A stretch of 64,000 nucleotides of DNA from Ignavibacteriales bacterium (GCA_020061465.1 JAGUYG010000051.1:56725-120724), one strand, 5' to 3'; positions 9,391 through 19,219 are shown, numbered from the stretch's first letter. The notes: generated by a model not told the origin, from the letters alone. Program-made: numbers and translations.

Positions 9391-9429
9391 AGTCTTAATA
9401 ATAATAAGATTATTTCTTTTCAATCTTAT
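9391..9429 (+). promoter_or_regulatory. Cluster of inverted half-sites before the flavin module
   Basis: In the 271-bp gap before the porin gene, ATAAGATT at 9404 and AATCTTAT at 9422 form an exact inverted repeat with a 10-bp spacer, and a near-copy half-site AGTCTTA lies at 9391. This could be an operator for the porin/FMN/ApbE cluster. It differs from the sigma54-linked palindromes elsewhere in the window. The binding protein is unknown. Confidence 0.35.
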
Positions 9430-9481
9430 CGTAATTATTCTTTCAAATACATGCTCATTTTAATGATAAAATAGGTTTTTT

Positions 9482-10555
9482 ATGAAATTCTTTACCGCAG
9501 TTTCAGTGATAATATTACTAATAATTTTTACCGCTAATAATTATTCTCAAGAATTTGATTTCTTTGAACCAAAGACTACCGTAAGCGGCTATGGCGAGCT
9601 GCATTATAACAACGAAAAAGTTGAAGGAAAAAAGAGGACACAAGTGTTAGATTTTCACCGTTTCGTCCTCTTCTTCGGGCATGCCTGGTCGGAAAAATGG
9701 TCTTTAAAATCCGAAGTGGAATTAGAGCATAACTTTGTCAAGAATGGGCAGGGAGAAATTGAATTAGAGCAAGCTTATGTTAATTACCACCATGCCGATT
9801 GGCTTGGTTTTCAAGCCGGAGTTATATTACCTTCTGCAGGATTGATAAATGAATATCACGAACCGCCTCTGTTCTTTGGTGTAGAACGACCGGACTATCA
9901 TAACAAAATAATTCCAACCACATGGTTTGGAAACGGCATTGCTTTCTACGGTAACTATAACGGCTTTGATTATAAGTTCGTGATTATGGAAGGATTAAAT
10001 GCGGATAAGTTTTCTGCAAGTTCGGGTATCCGGGGAGGCAGACAAAAAGGATTCATGGCAAATGTTGAAAATCCTCTCTACAATTTTAGACTCGATTACT
10101 TAGGATTTCCAGGATTGAAGGTTGGGGCTTCCTATTCCTATAATAACGCAATCGGAGATTCTACCACTAATGAAATCGGACTTGCAGAATTCCACTTGAA
10201 GTATGAAGCAAATAATTTCTACGGAGTTTTCGAATTAGGAAACATCTCATATAAAAGTGGTGAGATAAAATCATCAAGAGGTTATTATTTCGATCTTGGA
10301 TACAATTTAAGCAGCCACATTGCGTGGGAAACAAAGGTAATTCCGTTTTTTAGATACAGCGATATTAATACAGCAGCAAGTACACGCAGCGGGGGTGATT
10401 CTGAAAAGGCTTATCATATAAAACAGTGGATGGTTGGATTATCCGTTAAGCCGCTGCCGGCGGTGGTGTTTAAAGCTGATTTCGGAGAGATTAAGAGAGA
10501 ATTGGGTGACGTTAAAACCTCGCTGTTCAACCTTGGCGTAGGCTATATGTTTTAA
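9482..10555 (+). CDS. Outer-membrane porin-like beta-barrel
   Basis: The 357-residue protein has a signal peptide (residues 1 to about 22). The rest is amphipathic beta-strand sequence ending in an aromatic residue (VGYMF), as expected of an outer-membrane barrel. The start of the barrel (SGYGELHYNNEK) and the LEQAYVNYHHADWLGFQAGVILPSAG stretches recall OprO/OprP-like porins. It heads a cluster with an FMN-binding protein and ApbE, so it may pass a substrate or ion used by that redox module. Substrate unknown. Confidence 0.75.
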   Translation: MKFFTAVSVIILLIIFTANNYSQEFDFFEPKTTVSGYGELHYNNEKVEGKKRTQVLDFHRFVLFFGHAWSEKWSLKSEVELEHNFVKNGQGEIELEQAYVNYHHADWLGFQAGVILPSAGLINEYHEPPLFFGVERPDYHNKIIPTTWFGNGIAFYGNYNGFDYKFVIMEGLNADKFSASSGIRGGRQKGFMANVENPLYNFRLDYLGFPGLKVGASYSYNNAIGDSTTNEIGLAEFHLKYEANNFYGVFELGNISYKSGEIKSSRGYYFDLGYNLSSHIAWETKVIPFFRYSDINTAASTRSGGDSEKAYHIKQWMVGLSVKPLPAVVFKADFGEIKRELGDVKTSLFNLGVGYMF

Positions 10556-10620
10556 GATGACTTTAGTTTTAACATTTTAGTTCGTACAACCTTAATGTAA
10601 GCCATTATTAAAGAAGCTAT

Positions 10621-11163
10621 ATGACGAAATATGTTTCGAACATTATAATAGCAGTTTTACTTTTTTCACTTTTGTCGAACGCTCAGGAAATTCGGGATAA
10701 AACGGAAGCTCTTATTAAATCGGTATATGGGATACATGCGGAATTTTCCTTAACTAAATATCCCATACCCAAAAATCTAAAGCATGAAATTGAAAAAAAA
10801 GTTCGTCAGGCTTTCTTCCAAGATTATGTATATATCTATAAAGTAAACGAGAACGGAACTCGAGTTGGATATGCAGTACTTGATAATGTAATTGGGAAAT
10901 CTATGCCTATAACATTTTTAGTTATGTTTGATTCGGAAGGCACGATAATATCAACTAATATAGTTAAATATAGAGAGCCGTACGGCGGAGGTGTTGGTTC
11001 GCAAAGGTGGAACGATCAATTTAAAGGATTAAATTCAAATTCAAATTTTGATGTAGGTAAAAATATAAACTCAATCAGCGGCGCAACAATTTCAGTTTAT
11101 TCCGTTACAAAAGGAATTCAAAAGCTTGCTTTGTTGATTGAACATATTAAGGACAGTAGATGA
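10621..11163 (+). CDS. Secreted FMN-binding domain protein (covalent flavin carrier)
   Basis: A 180-residue protein with a signal peptide and one FMN-binding domain. The SGAT motif at residues 153-156 is the flavinylation site recognised by ApbE, with T156 as the expected acceptor for FMN through a phosphoester bond, as in NqrC/RnfG. The YGGGVGSQRW segment before it also fits. It acts outside the inner membrane as an electron carrier. Its stop overlaps the next membrane gene by four bases, and apbE lies two genes downstream. Confidence 0.88.
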   Translation: MTKYVSNIIIAVLLFSLLSNAQEIRDKTEALIKSVYGIHAEFSLTKYPIPKNLKHEIEKKVRQAFFQDYVYIYKVNENGTRVGYAVLDNVIGKSMPITFLVMFDSEGTIISTNIVKYREPYGGGVGSQRWNDQFKGLNSNSNFDVGKNINSISGATISVYSVTKGIQKLALLIEHIKDSR

Positions 11164-11672
11164 AAAAATCTCTTTATCAGCTTGATAAGAATCTTAAAAA
11201 TTTTCTTGCCGTTTATATCTTAGTTCTCACTTGCGGAGTAATGACCGGACTGACATTCCTGCACTATACTACGGAGTTGGCTCCGGAAGGTGCAATAAAA
11301 AGATTCAACGGTAACATGTTAAATAATCTAGAAGAAGAGTTTAATATTCCCGAAAATTATCCTAAGCCGATTTCAGAAATGCTGATTACAACTCATAACC
11401 ACATTATAGGCTTCTCTTTGATATTTATTTCGCTTGGTTTGATTTTTTACTTCAATTCAATAGTAACCGGTTTTTGGAAGATGTTTTTAATGATTGAGCC
11501 GCTTGTTTCAACTGTGATTTCATTCGCATCTATTTGGGGAATGAGATATATCGATCAAAATTTTGTGTATTTAACAGTAATATCCGGCACATTAATTTAT
11601 TTGTCTTATTTTGCCATGTCGGGAATTTCATTTTACGAATTGATATTCAAAAAAGAGTCTATTCGAGAATGA
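11160..11672 (+). CDS. Four-helix membrane protein of the flavin module
   Basis: A 170-residue protein with four predicted membrane helices (about 13-35, 82-101, 106-126, 136-156) and a periplasmic loop between the first two. Three histidines near membrane ends (H35, H79, H81, the last two in TTHNH) could bind heme, but no standard cytochrome b motif is clear. Four-base overlap with the FMN-binding gene suggests it anchors or feeds electrons to that protein. No family name recognised; the redox role is inference. Confidence 0.7.
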   Translation: MKKSLYQLDKNLKNFLAVYILVLTCGVMTGLTFLHYTTELAPEGAIKRFNGNMLNNLEEEFNIPENYPKPISEMLITTHNHIIGFSLIFISLGLIFYFNSIVTGFWKMFLMIEPLVSTVISFASIWGMRYIDQNFVYLTVISGTLIYLSYFAMSGISFYELIFKKESIRE

Positions 11673-11792
11673 TAAATCTTATTGCCATCTACTGTTAATT
11701 CTCTCTTTATGACATTTCTTTTTTAGTATATTTTTTAATTAGATTAATATATCATTTAGAAATAACTGAGGACTTCTTGTAAATTTTATTGT

Positions 11793-12785
11793 ATGAAAAA
11801 GCTAACAACATGTTCGGCAATGACACTTCTCCTCTTCCTGATTGGTTATTGGATTTCAACTTTGACAACAAAAAGTGAATCCATTACTAAACGTACTCAA
11901 ATTATAATGGGTACGGTTGTAGAAATTCAGATACGGGGAGAAGACGAAGGCAGGGCAGTTGCCGTAATGAATAAAGCTTTTGCAGAAATTAAAAGAATTG
12001 ATACACTCTTCTCTACTTACATAAAGGAAAGTCCCATATTTAAAATTAATAATAGTGATGATAGCCTGATTAGTATGCCCAAAGAGATTTATGAATTACT
12101 AAAACTCTGTGATGAATTATGGAAAACCACTGACGGATCGCTTGATGTAAGCTTAGAAGCTTTAATTTCATTGTGGGGATTTGATCATAGCTCGCCCTCC
12201 GTTCCCGATTCTCATCACCTTGATGATGCGCTTAAACAGAGTGGATGGTCAAACATTAATTTGCTGCCTGATAACCGGCTCCTTAGCAAAAATAATGTTA
12301 AACTTAATTTTGGTGCAATTGCCAAAGGTTATGCGGTCAATAAAGCTATGGATGTTTTATTGATGGAAGGAATTTCTGACGCTTTAATTAATGCAGGTGG
12401 TGAAATTAAAGTAACCGGCGGACAATGGATAATTGGCATTCAACACCCGCGTGAAGAAAGTTTTTTAGCGGCAAAAATTAAGTTGGAAAATATGGCTGTG
12501 GCTACTTCAGGAGATTATGAGCAATTCTTTATGGAAGATGGAAGAAGGTATCACCATATCCTTAATCCCCAAACAGGCTTTCCGGCGGATGAATTGCAAA
12601 GCGTTACTGTTACAGCGTCAAATGTTACAATTGCTGATGGATTAGCTACCGCTGTGTTCGTACTGGGAACAACTAAAGGTTTAAAGCTGATTGAATCATT
12701 ACACGAGACGGAAGCTATGATTATTGACAGCAGCGGAATAATGTCATATTCGTCCGGCTTCAAAAAATTTTTAGTAATTGATTGA
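11793..12785 (+). CDS. apbE: FAD:protein FMN transferase ApbE
   Basis: A 330-residue ApbE with an N-terminal membrane or signal segment (about residues 8-25). Family motifs follow: MGTVVEIQI, LNFGAIAKGYAVNKA, ALINAGGEI, HHILNPQTGFPA and the metal-binding ADGLATA stretch. It moves FMN from FAD onto a threonine of target proteins in the periplasm. The target is very probably the S-G-A-T protein two genes upstream. A 120-bp gap precedes it. Confidence 0.95.
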   Translation: MKKLTTCSAMTLLLFLIGYWISTLTTKSESITKRTQIIMGTVVEIQIRGEDEGRAVAVMNKAFAEIKRIDTLFSTYIKESPIFKINNSDDSLISMPKEIYELLKLCDELWKTTDGSLDVSLEALISLWGFDHSSPSVPDSHHLDDALKQSGWSNINLLPDNRLLSKNNVKLNFGAIAKGYAVNKAMDVLLMEGISDALINAGGEIKVTGGQWIIGIQHPREESFLAAKIKLENMAVATSGDYEQFFMEDGRRYHHILNPQTGFPADELQSVTVTASNVTIADGLATAVFVLGTTKGLKLIESLHETEAMIIDSSGIMSYSSGFKKFLVID

Positions 12786-12846
12786 GTGATCTCATCTAAA
12801 AAATTATTGAACGCTTATATTGAAATTAACTTTTGGAGGCAATAAA

Positions 12847-14322
12847 ATGAGAATATTAATTGTGTTAACTTTTTTAATGGTACTTGATAAATCTTTGTTT
12901 GCTCAAAGTGATATTATGTTCGACGAATATTTTATCGATAAAAATTTAAGAATCGATTATCACCACACCGGCGATGCTGAATTTGAATTAGTAACCGTCG
13001 ATCAATTATACGGTTATGGAGTATGGGCTGGTAGTACTAAAAATCTAATTGATAATTTTAACAACGGTGCTTATTATTATAAAGTATTTGATACTCAAAG
13101 CGGAAAATTAATTTACTCAAAAGGTTTCGATAGTTATTTTAAGGAATATCAAACCAGCGACAAAGCTTTAAAAGGGGTTAAGAAAACCTACCATGAAAGC
13201 GCGCTAATTCCTTATCCTAAAAACGCAGTTAAATTTGTAATCGAAAAAAGAGATAATCAAAATATTCTAAAAGAAATTTTTGCTGCTGAAATCTATCCTG
13301 ATGATCTATACATAATTCACGATCCGGTGAAAGATGCAAGAGTAACAGTGTATGATCAATTTATAAACGGTCATCCTCATCATAAAGTTGATATAGTAAT
13401 TTTGGCTGAAGGTTATACTGCAGTAGAGCAAATCAAATTTGAAAAGGATCTGGAAAGATTTGCAAATGCGTTAAAGAATCATGAACCGTTCAAGAGAAAT
13501 AAAGATAAGCTGAACATTTACGGTGTCTTCAAACCTTCGGAAGAAAGCGGCTGCGATGAACCGGGTGCAGGCATCTATAAAAGTACCGTTTTAAATTCTA
13601 CTTATTATTCTCTTGGTTCGGAAAGATATCTTCTTACGGAAGATAACAAAACTATGCGCGATTTAGCCGCTCATGTTACATACGATGCGATTTTTATTAT
13701 GGTAAATCATAACAGATACGGAGGCGGTGGAATTTATAATTTCTTTTGCACATTCGTAAGCGATAATCAATTTAGTGATTATCTTTTCTTGCACGAGTTT
13801 GGGCATTCGTTTGCCGGGCTGGCAGATGAATATTATACTTCCGAAGTAGCATATAACGAATTCTATCCGAAAGATGTTGAACCTGTAGAACCGAATATCA
13901 CTCGTTTGTTTGACAAAGAAAACCTGAAGTGGAAGCACTTAATTTCAAAGGATATCGACATACCGTCCCCATGGGAAAAGGATGATTTTGATAAAATGGA
14001 CCTTGCCTGGCAGAAAGAACGTAGGGAGATGAATAAAAATATTGCTCGCCTTAAATTGGAAAAAGCACCTTCTAATGAAATTGAAGAAGCTCAGAATGAA
14101 TACAATGAAAAGGATAAACTTCACAGTGAGGCTGTAGATCTTTACTTAAAGCAAAGTAAGTTTGCCGGAAAGGTCGGTGTATTTGAAGGTGCCGGATATT
14201 CGTCGATAGGAATGTACCGACCGATGTTGGACTGCTTAATGTTTTCAAAAGGAACAAAACCGTTTTGTGCCGTTTGTGAAGAGCATGTAGAAGAGGTAAT
14301 TAACTTTTTTGCAGGAGAATGA
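12847..14322 (+). CDS. Secreted M64 (IgA peptidase-like) metallopeptidase
   Basis: A 491-residue protein with a signal peptide and the M64 zinc site HEFGHSFAGLADEYY (H316, E317, H320, D327 counted from this start). The peptidase domain begins near DIVILAEGYT. I chose ATG 12847, which has GGAGG six bases upstream, rather than the in-frame ATG at 12820. Cys residues near the C-terminus (DCLMFS, FCAVCEEH) are also typical. It is secreted or periplasmic; target unknown. It lies 61 bp after apbE and is followed by a strong hairpin. Confidence 0.92.
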   Translation: MRILIVLTFLMVLDKSLFAQSDIMFDEYFIDKNLRIDYHHTGDAEFELVTVDQLYGYGVWAGSTKNLIDNFNNGAYYYKVFDTQSGKLIYSKGFDSYFKEYQTSDKALKGVKKTYHESALIPYPKNAVKFVIEKRDNQNILKEIFAAEIYPDDLYIIHDPVKDARVTVYDQFINGHPHHKVDIVILAEGYTAVEQIKFEKDLERFANALKNHEPFKRNKDKLNIYGVFKPSEESGCDEPGAGIYKSTVLNSTYYSLGSERYLLTEDNKTMRDLAAHVTYDAIFIMVNHNRYGGGGIYNFFCTFVSDNQFSDYLFLHEFGHSFAGLADEYYTSEVAYNEFYPKDVEPVEPNITRLFDKENLKWKHLISKDIDIPSPWEKDDFDKMDLAWQKERREMNKNIARLKLEKAPSNEIEEAQNEYNEKDKLHSEAVDLYLKQSKFAGKVGVFEGAGYSSIGMYRPMLDCLMFSKGTKPFCAVCEEHVEEVINFFAGE

Positions 14323-14352
14323 TTAAATATATAAGCGGACAAAAAATATAAT

Positions 14353-14422
14353 GCCCTCTAAAGGTTTCTTTCAAATGATTCCGGTCAATCAAAATGAAAG
14401 AAATATTCTTTAGAGGGCTTTT
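14353..14422. terminator. Bidirectional hairpin terminator
   Basis: GCCCTCTAAAG at 14353 pairs exactly with CTTTAGAGGGC at 14408, followed by TTTTG, with further pairing of TTTCTTTC and GAAAG inside. It sits between two convergent genes (M64 peptidase on plus, HTH-like gene on minus), where a two-way terminator is expected. Confidence 0.8.
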
Positions 14423-14436
14423 GTTCAGAGCTTAAA

Positions 14437-14937
14437 TTAAGGATACCGATTAGAAAAATGCTCAATATTTGTAATATAAGAAGTTCGTTTCTTTCTGTAT
14501 CCGGGTGAGTGATGCACTATTTTTTTTATAGTATCAAATTGTAAGTACGGATATTCTTCTCTGATAATATCGATAGCATTACCCGAACTTACATTTCTTT
14601 CTCTCAGCACCCTATATTTTTTTCTAATAAGCCTATCGCGTATCGATGTTTCATTAAACAATCCGTTTAGCTTAAGAATCGTGTATATTTGATCGCTGAT
14701 AAGATCTTTCAGCGGATTCTCTTCATTATTATGTAATTCCAATTCTTCCATATATTCCATCTGAGGAGAATTAAATATTGTTTTGCATTTGTTTGGAAGT
14801 ATTGTAACGAGAAACAAAGTATAAGCAAAAATTGCCTCCGGCTTGACGCTATTAAATAAGGAGCCTTCTCTTCCTCTTACATTCAAATGTATATAGCCGC
14901 TCAAGCCGGGGGACAAACCACTCATCCATAAACACAC
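14437..14937 (-). CDS. Small putative helix-turn-helix protein
   Basis: Unrecognised gene. The convincing coding part is the last 110-130 residues: a helical stretch (LKDLISDQIYTILKLNG), then RDRLIRKKYRVLRERN and NAIDIIREEYPYLQFDTIKKIVH, which looks like a helix-turn-helix with a Tyr/Phe-rich second helix. It ends in a basic tail, so DNA binding is plausible. The true start is unsure: no Shine-Dalgarno is visible, and the first 30 or so residues from 14937 look poorly coding; an ATG at 14760 is an alternative. It lies downstream of the response regulator on the same strand. Confidence 0.55.
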   Translation of the reverse strand: MCLWMSGLSPGLSGYIHLNVRGREGSLFNSVKPEAIFAYTLFLVTILPNKCKTIFNSPQMEYMEELELHNNEENPLKDLISDQIYTILKLNGLFNETSIRDRLIRKKYRVLRERNVSSGNAIDIIREEYPYLQFDTIKKIVHHSPGYRKKRTSYITNIEHFSNRYP

Positions 14938-15069
14938 TAACTTATGTTATGCTCAATTGCTAATCTATAATTTTAAATTAGTTTAACAACAGCATAAGTA
15001 TGCGGTTTTTTGGCAGATAAGAATCAGATTTTAAATTTTACTGCATAACTGTGCAGCAGGTGAGACCGA

Positions 15070-15708
15070 TTAAACAATTTTTTTGCGCAGGGCTGTTGCA
15101 ACCGCTTCGGTTTGAGAGTGGACGTGAAGTTTTTTGTAGATGTTCCGGATGTGATGTCTTACTGTATCAACACTAATGAATAATTTATCTGCAATCTCTT
15201 GATAATTGTTCCCTTCGGTCAGCAAGCGCAATACTTCCTTTTCTCTAAGTGTTAAATCATAATCGGAATTTTCGGGAAGATTTATTTTGTTTTGCTGAAA
15301 TCTTTTTATTACCTGCCTGGCTATGTGCGAACTCATCGGCGAACCGCCCTCATAAATATCTTTTATTGCTTCAAGCAAACGGGCAGGGGGAGTTTTTTTA
15401 ACCAAATAACCGCATGCACCCGCACATAAGGCATCGAAAACGACTTCACTCTCTTCATAAATGGTTAGCATAAGTATGTTCAATTCCGGAATTATTTGCT
15501 TTGCCCTTCTAACTCCTTCAATACCGTTAATTCCCGGCAGGCCAATATCCATTAAAACTACATCGGGTAAAGCCGTCTTAAGCGATTCTAAAAATTGTTC
15601 GCATGTATGATAGGCGCCGGCACACGAAAATTCATCAGTACCGTTTATCAGAGCCGATAATCCTTCTCTAATAGTCTTATTATCTTCTACTATAGCTACA
15701 CGAATCAT
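15070..15708 (-). CDS. NarL/FixJ-type response regulator
   Basis: A 212-residue protein with a receiver domain (phospho-acceptor D54 in VLMDIGLPG, acidic pair E8/D9, conserved lysine in GYLVKK). A LuxR-type HTH follows (LTLREKEVLRLL ... EIADKLFISVDTVRHH). It is transcribed 63 bp downstream of the large histidine kinase gene, its expected phosphate donor. It binds DNA when phosphorylated; targets are not visible. Confidence 0.95.
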   Translation of the reverse strand: MIRVAIVEDNKTIREGLSALINGTDEFSCAGAYHTCEQFLESLKTALPDVVLMDIGLPGINGIEGVRRAKQIIPELNILMLTIYEESEVVFDALCAGACGYLVKKTPPARLLEAIKDIYEGGSPMSSHIARQVIKRFQQNKINLPENSDYDLTLREKEVLRLLTEGNNYQEIADKLFISVDTVRHHIRNIYKKLHVHSQTEAVATALRKKIV

Positions 15709-15771
15709 TTTGTATTCGATAATTGGTTATACAATTATAAAATATGATTTAACTTAACTAAAGTACTATAA

Positions 15772-18700
15772 TTATGACCTACTCTTAAAAATACTTTTTA
15801 GAATTCCGACTTTATCAATTCTTCCCACGAATCTAATCTTTGTTCCGTGTCCCGGAATCGATTCCCACTGCAATTTTCCGCCTATTGACTCTGCGCGATT
15901 ACGAATATTCGTTAAGCCGTCGCCTATTTCTGAATTTTCTTTTAATATCCCTATCCCGTCATCGGTAAGTGTCAATTCAATATTATCTCCGTGCAGATTC
16001 ACATCTAAAAATATTTTTTTACACTTGCTATGCTTAACAGAATTGTTTATTGCTTCCTTGAATATTAAGTACAAGTGCTGCCGGTAATCCATCGGCAGTT
16101 TAATGCCTTTTAGTTTTTCAAGATTGCTCGTCTTGAACGTAATACCGATTGAGGAAAGGAACTCGCTGTAGGTGTCCTTAAGGCGGACAATTAAATCATA
16201 AAGAGAATCTCTTTTAGGATTAACCACCCACACTATATCGCTCATATTATCAACTAACTGCCGTGCTAATTCGCTGATGTTTTTCAAATCTTCGGATGAA
16301 CCGTTTGGTATCCGGCTATATTTGGATGAAGCCAACTCGCTTAGGATAGAAATCTCCGTTAATCCTGCACCGATGTTATCGTGCAAATCTGCAGCAAGCT
16401 TTGTTTTTAACTTTTCAATTGCGAGTAAATTTTTTACTCTTAATGAGCCAATATAATAGATCAATCCTGCTATTAATAAAATACTTAGGGAAACGAACCA
16501 CCACCGTTGCCAGAGCGGAGGGAAAATCTCAATTTCCACAACAGCCGGTACCGGATTCCAAACTCCATCATTATTCGAACCGGTTACTTTAAAGTAATAT
16601 TTCCCCGGTGAAAGATTAGTATAGTTAACCATTCTTATTGATGCATCGGTATACTGCCAATCTTTATCATATCCTTCTAAGATATATACATATTGGTTAT
16701 TAGCCGGATTCGTAAACTCAAGGGCTGCAAACTCAAAGGTAAATGAGTTTTGGTTATACGGGAGAGCTAATCGATTTTTTTCTCCTTTAATTGGTTGATT
16801 AAAAATTTTAATTGAGGTAACAGCGATTTGAGGTATAACCGGATTGTCCTGCACATTAGCCGGGAAAAAATGATTTACTCCATCAATGCCGCCGAAGAAA
16901 AGCTCTCCTTTGGTGCTTTTGAAAAACGCACCTCCGCTAAATTCAAGGCTTTGTAGTCCGTCAAAGAGTGAGTAATTAGTAAAGTGACCGCTCTCGAAAT
17001 TGTACTTAAATAAACCGTTATCGGTCGAAATCCATAAATTATTATTTTCGTCTTCAAGAACTCCGTAAACTACATCGCTGGTTAATCCATCCTGAGCTGA
17101 GTAACGCTTAAAAGTATTTGTTTCGGAATTGTATCGATTCAATCCGCCGCCGTAAGTACCTGCCCAAAGAATACCTCTTGAATCTGTATACACCGAAAGT
17201 ACGCGGTTATCGCTCAAGCTGCCGGAAATTTTTGGATCACTTCGAAGCGATTCAAACTTACCGGATTTTTTATCGAATCTATTTATTCCTCCGCCGAAGG
17301 TACCTATCCACAAAGTTCCGTTATTGTCTTCAAATAAATTATACACACGATCATCACTTATGCTGTTTGAATCCGACGGATTGTGACGGAATGAGTTAAA
17401 TCGGACCTGACCGCTGTTTATCGCTTCTTTCAAATCAAAATAATTTAATCCGCCGCCAAAGGTTGCCAACCAAACGATATTATCCTTATCTATGTGTATT
17501 GATAAAATTTGATTAGCCGCAATGCTGAATTTATTTTCCGGATCATGTTTGAAGACGGTAAACTTACCGGTACGCTTCTCGAATCTATTCAAGCCGCCGC
17601 TGTAAGTGCCTAACCAAAGATTACCAAATTTGTCTCCTTTTATCGAACGGATATGATCATCGCTTAGAGAATTTCTATCGAATGAGTCATGTTTATAGGA
17701 AGTAAATTTATTCTTATATCTATCGTATCGGTTTAACCCTCCGCGGTAAGTTCCGATCCATAACATAGCTTCTTCATCTTCATAGATAGCCCAAACCACT
17801 TTATCCGAAAGAGTATTTGTCAAAAGAGGTTTACGCTGTATTAAACCAAATTTCAATTTACTTCTTTCAAGTTTGCTAATGCCTTCGCCGAGGTGAGTTC
17901 CTATCCAAATAATTCCCGACCTATCCTCGCATATCGAAAGAACATCGTTATCGGTTATTGAATTTGCGTTAAAAGGATCATGCAAAAATCTCAGGAATGA
18001 ATTAGTTTTGTAATCAAAGCTGTTCAACCCGCCGCCGAATGTTCCGATCCACAAATAACCACGAGTATCTCCGGTTATTGCCATAACCGTATTGTTGCCC
18101 AAACTTTTATCATTACGCCGATTATGCTTGTACGAGTTGAATACGGCATCAGCAGGGTGTAAATTCTTCTGCGATTCCTTTAATTGATTTAACCCTCCGT
18201 CGTATGTTCCAATCCATATTGAATGAAATCGATCTTCAAAAAGTGAGATTACTTTGTTATCACTCAGGCTGTTTCTATTAAGTGGATTTTGCTTGTATTG
18301 AATAAAATGAATTTCTTCAACAACGGACGAGTGTTTGTGTATGCCTTCGGAAAAAGAAACTTTGTTTAATCCTCCGCCGAAAGTTCCCACCCAAATTGTT
18401 CCTTCACTATCGACTAAAATGCTCATAATACGGTTATAGCTTAAGCTGTGTGGATTTGAATTGTCAAAATAAAAATGCCGGATTTCCCCATTTTTTTTAT
18501 TGAATCTAAACAATCCCTTTCCCCATGTTCCTAACCAAAGTTTCCCTGTGTTATCTTCGGCGATGGTTGTAATTGTGTTGCTGTTATTTCTTGAAAAGGA
18601 AATGGGATACTCATAATATTCTTTAGCTTTGCTGGCAGGAACAGTTACACGGTTTGCTATTTCATGCCGGTAAAATATTTCAGTGGTTCTATCAAATTTA

Positions 18701-19026
18701 TTCAATATACCGTCGGTAGTTCCTATCCAGAGCATTCCGTCTTGGTCCTCATAGATTGCGGTTATTCCATTTGCAGAAATTGATGTGGTATCGTTAGGCT
18801 GGTGTGTATAAACGGTGAATGAATAACCGTCAAATTTGTTTAGACCATTTAGAGTGCCAAACCACATAAATCCTTTGCTATCTTGTATTATAGCAGAAAT
18901 CGATGTTTGAGATAATCCGTCTTTGATTCCGAATTGTTTAAAAGTGTACTCTTCCGGTGCGGCATATCCGGCAGTTGTGATTATGATTCCGGCATAAAAA
19001 ATTAATTTGAATAAAAGTGACAACAT
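15772..19026 (-). CDS. Propeller-type sensor histidine kinase (Reg_prop, Y_Y_Y, HisKA_3)
   Basis: About 1084 residues. After a signal segment come many repeats of the two-component-regulator-propeller type (pattern I-x-x-D-x-x-G-x-x-W-x-G-T repeated roughly every 45-60 residues), then a Y_Y_Y beta-sandwich and one membrane helix. A HisKA_3-type kinase follows, with LAADLHDNIGAGLTEI (His), EAINNSVKHS and DDGIGI motifs. It lacks the receiver and AraC parts of hybrid PUL sensors and instead pairs with the separate NarL-type regulator downstream. The ATG at 19026 gives a clean signal peptide; 19077 would add a basic leader. Ligand unknown, likely extracellular. Confidence 0.93.
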   Translation of the reverse strand: MLSLLFKLIFYAGIIITTAGYAAPEEYTFKQFGIKDGLSQTSISAIIQDSKGFMWFGTLNGLNKFDGYSFTVYTHQPNDTTSISANGITAIYEDQDGMLWIGTTDGILNKFDRTTEIFYRHEIANRVTVPASKAKEYYEYPISFSRNNSNTITTIAEDNTGKLWLGTWGKGLFRFNKKNGEIRHFYFDNSNPHSLSYNRIMSILVDSEGTIWVGTFGGGLNKVSFSEGIHKHSSVVEEIHFIQYKQNPLNRNSLSDNKVISLFEDRFHSIWIGTYDGGLNQLKESQKNLHPADAVFNSYKHNRRNDKSLGNNTVMAITGDTRGYLWIGTFGGGLNSFDYKTNSFLRFLHDPFNANSITDNDVLSICEDRSGIIWIGTHLGEGISKLERSKLKFGLIQRKPLLTNTLSDKVVWAIYEDEEAMLWIGTYRGGLNRYDRYKNKFTSYKHDSFDRNSLSDDHIRSIKGDKFGNLWLGTYSGGLNRFEKRTGKFTVFKHDPENKFSIAANQILSIHIDKDNIVWLATFGGGLNYFDLKEAINSGQVRFNSFRHNPSDSNSISDDRVYNLFEDNNGTLWIGTFGGGINRFDKKSGKFESLRSDPKISGSLSDNRVLSVYTDSRGILWAGTYGGGLNRYNSETNTFKRYSAQDGLTSDVVYGVLEDENNNLWISTDNGLFKYNFESGHFTNYSLFDGLQSLEFSGGAFFKSTKGELFFGGIDGVNHFFPANVQDNPVIPQIAVTSIKIFNQPIKGEKNRLALPYNQNSFTFEFAALEFTNPANNQYVYILEGYDKDWQYTDASIRMVNYTNLSPGKYYFKVTGSNNDGVWNPVPAVVEIEIFPPLWQRWWFVSLSILLIAGLIYYIGSLRVKNLLAIEKLKTKLAADLHDNIGAGLTEISILSELASSKYSRIPNGSSEDLKNISELARQLVDNMSDIVWVVNPKRDSLYDLIVRLKDTYSEFLSSIGITFKTSNLEKLKGIKLPMDYRQHLYLIFKEAINNSVKHSKCKKIFLDVNLHGDNIELTLTDDGIGILKENSEIGDGLTNIRNRAESIGGKLQWESIPGHGTKIRFVGRIDKVGILKSIFKSRS

Positions 19027-19219
19027 GATTAATATTCGCCGGGCGAATTTATATTTTAAGTGGGTACCAGCTAACATATCTAAATTGCTTAATCCGAAAT
19101 AAATTTTTCAACAGCACAATTTTGTTACTGTAATTGAAGCCGGATAGTTGACCGCATTTATGGTAAAGATCAAAATCAAATTTATGTTTCTATTAATCAA
19201 AATATAAAAAATAATAATT

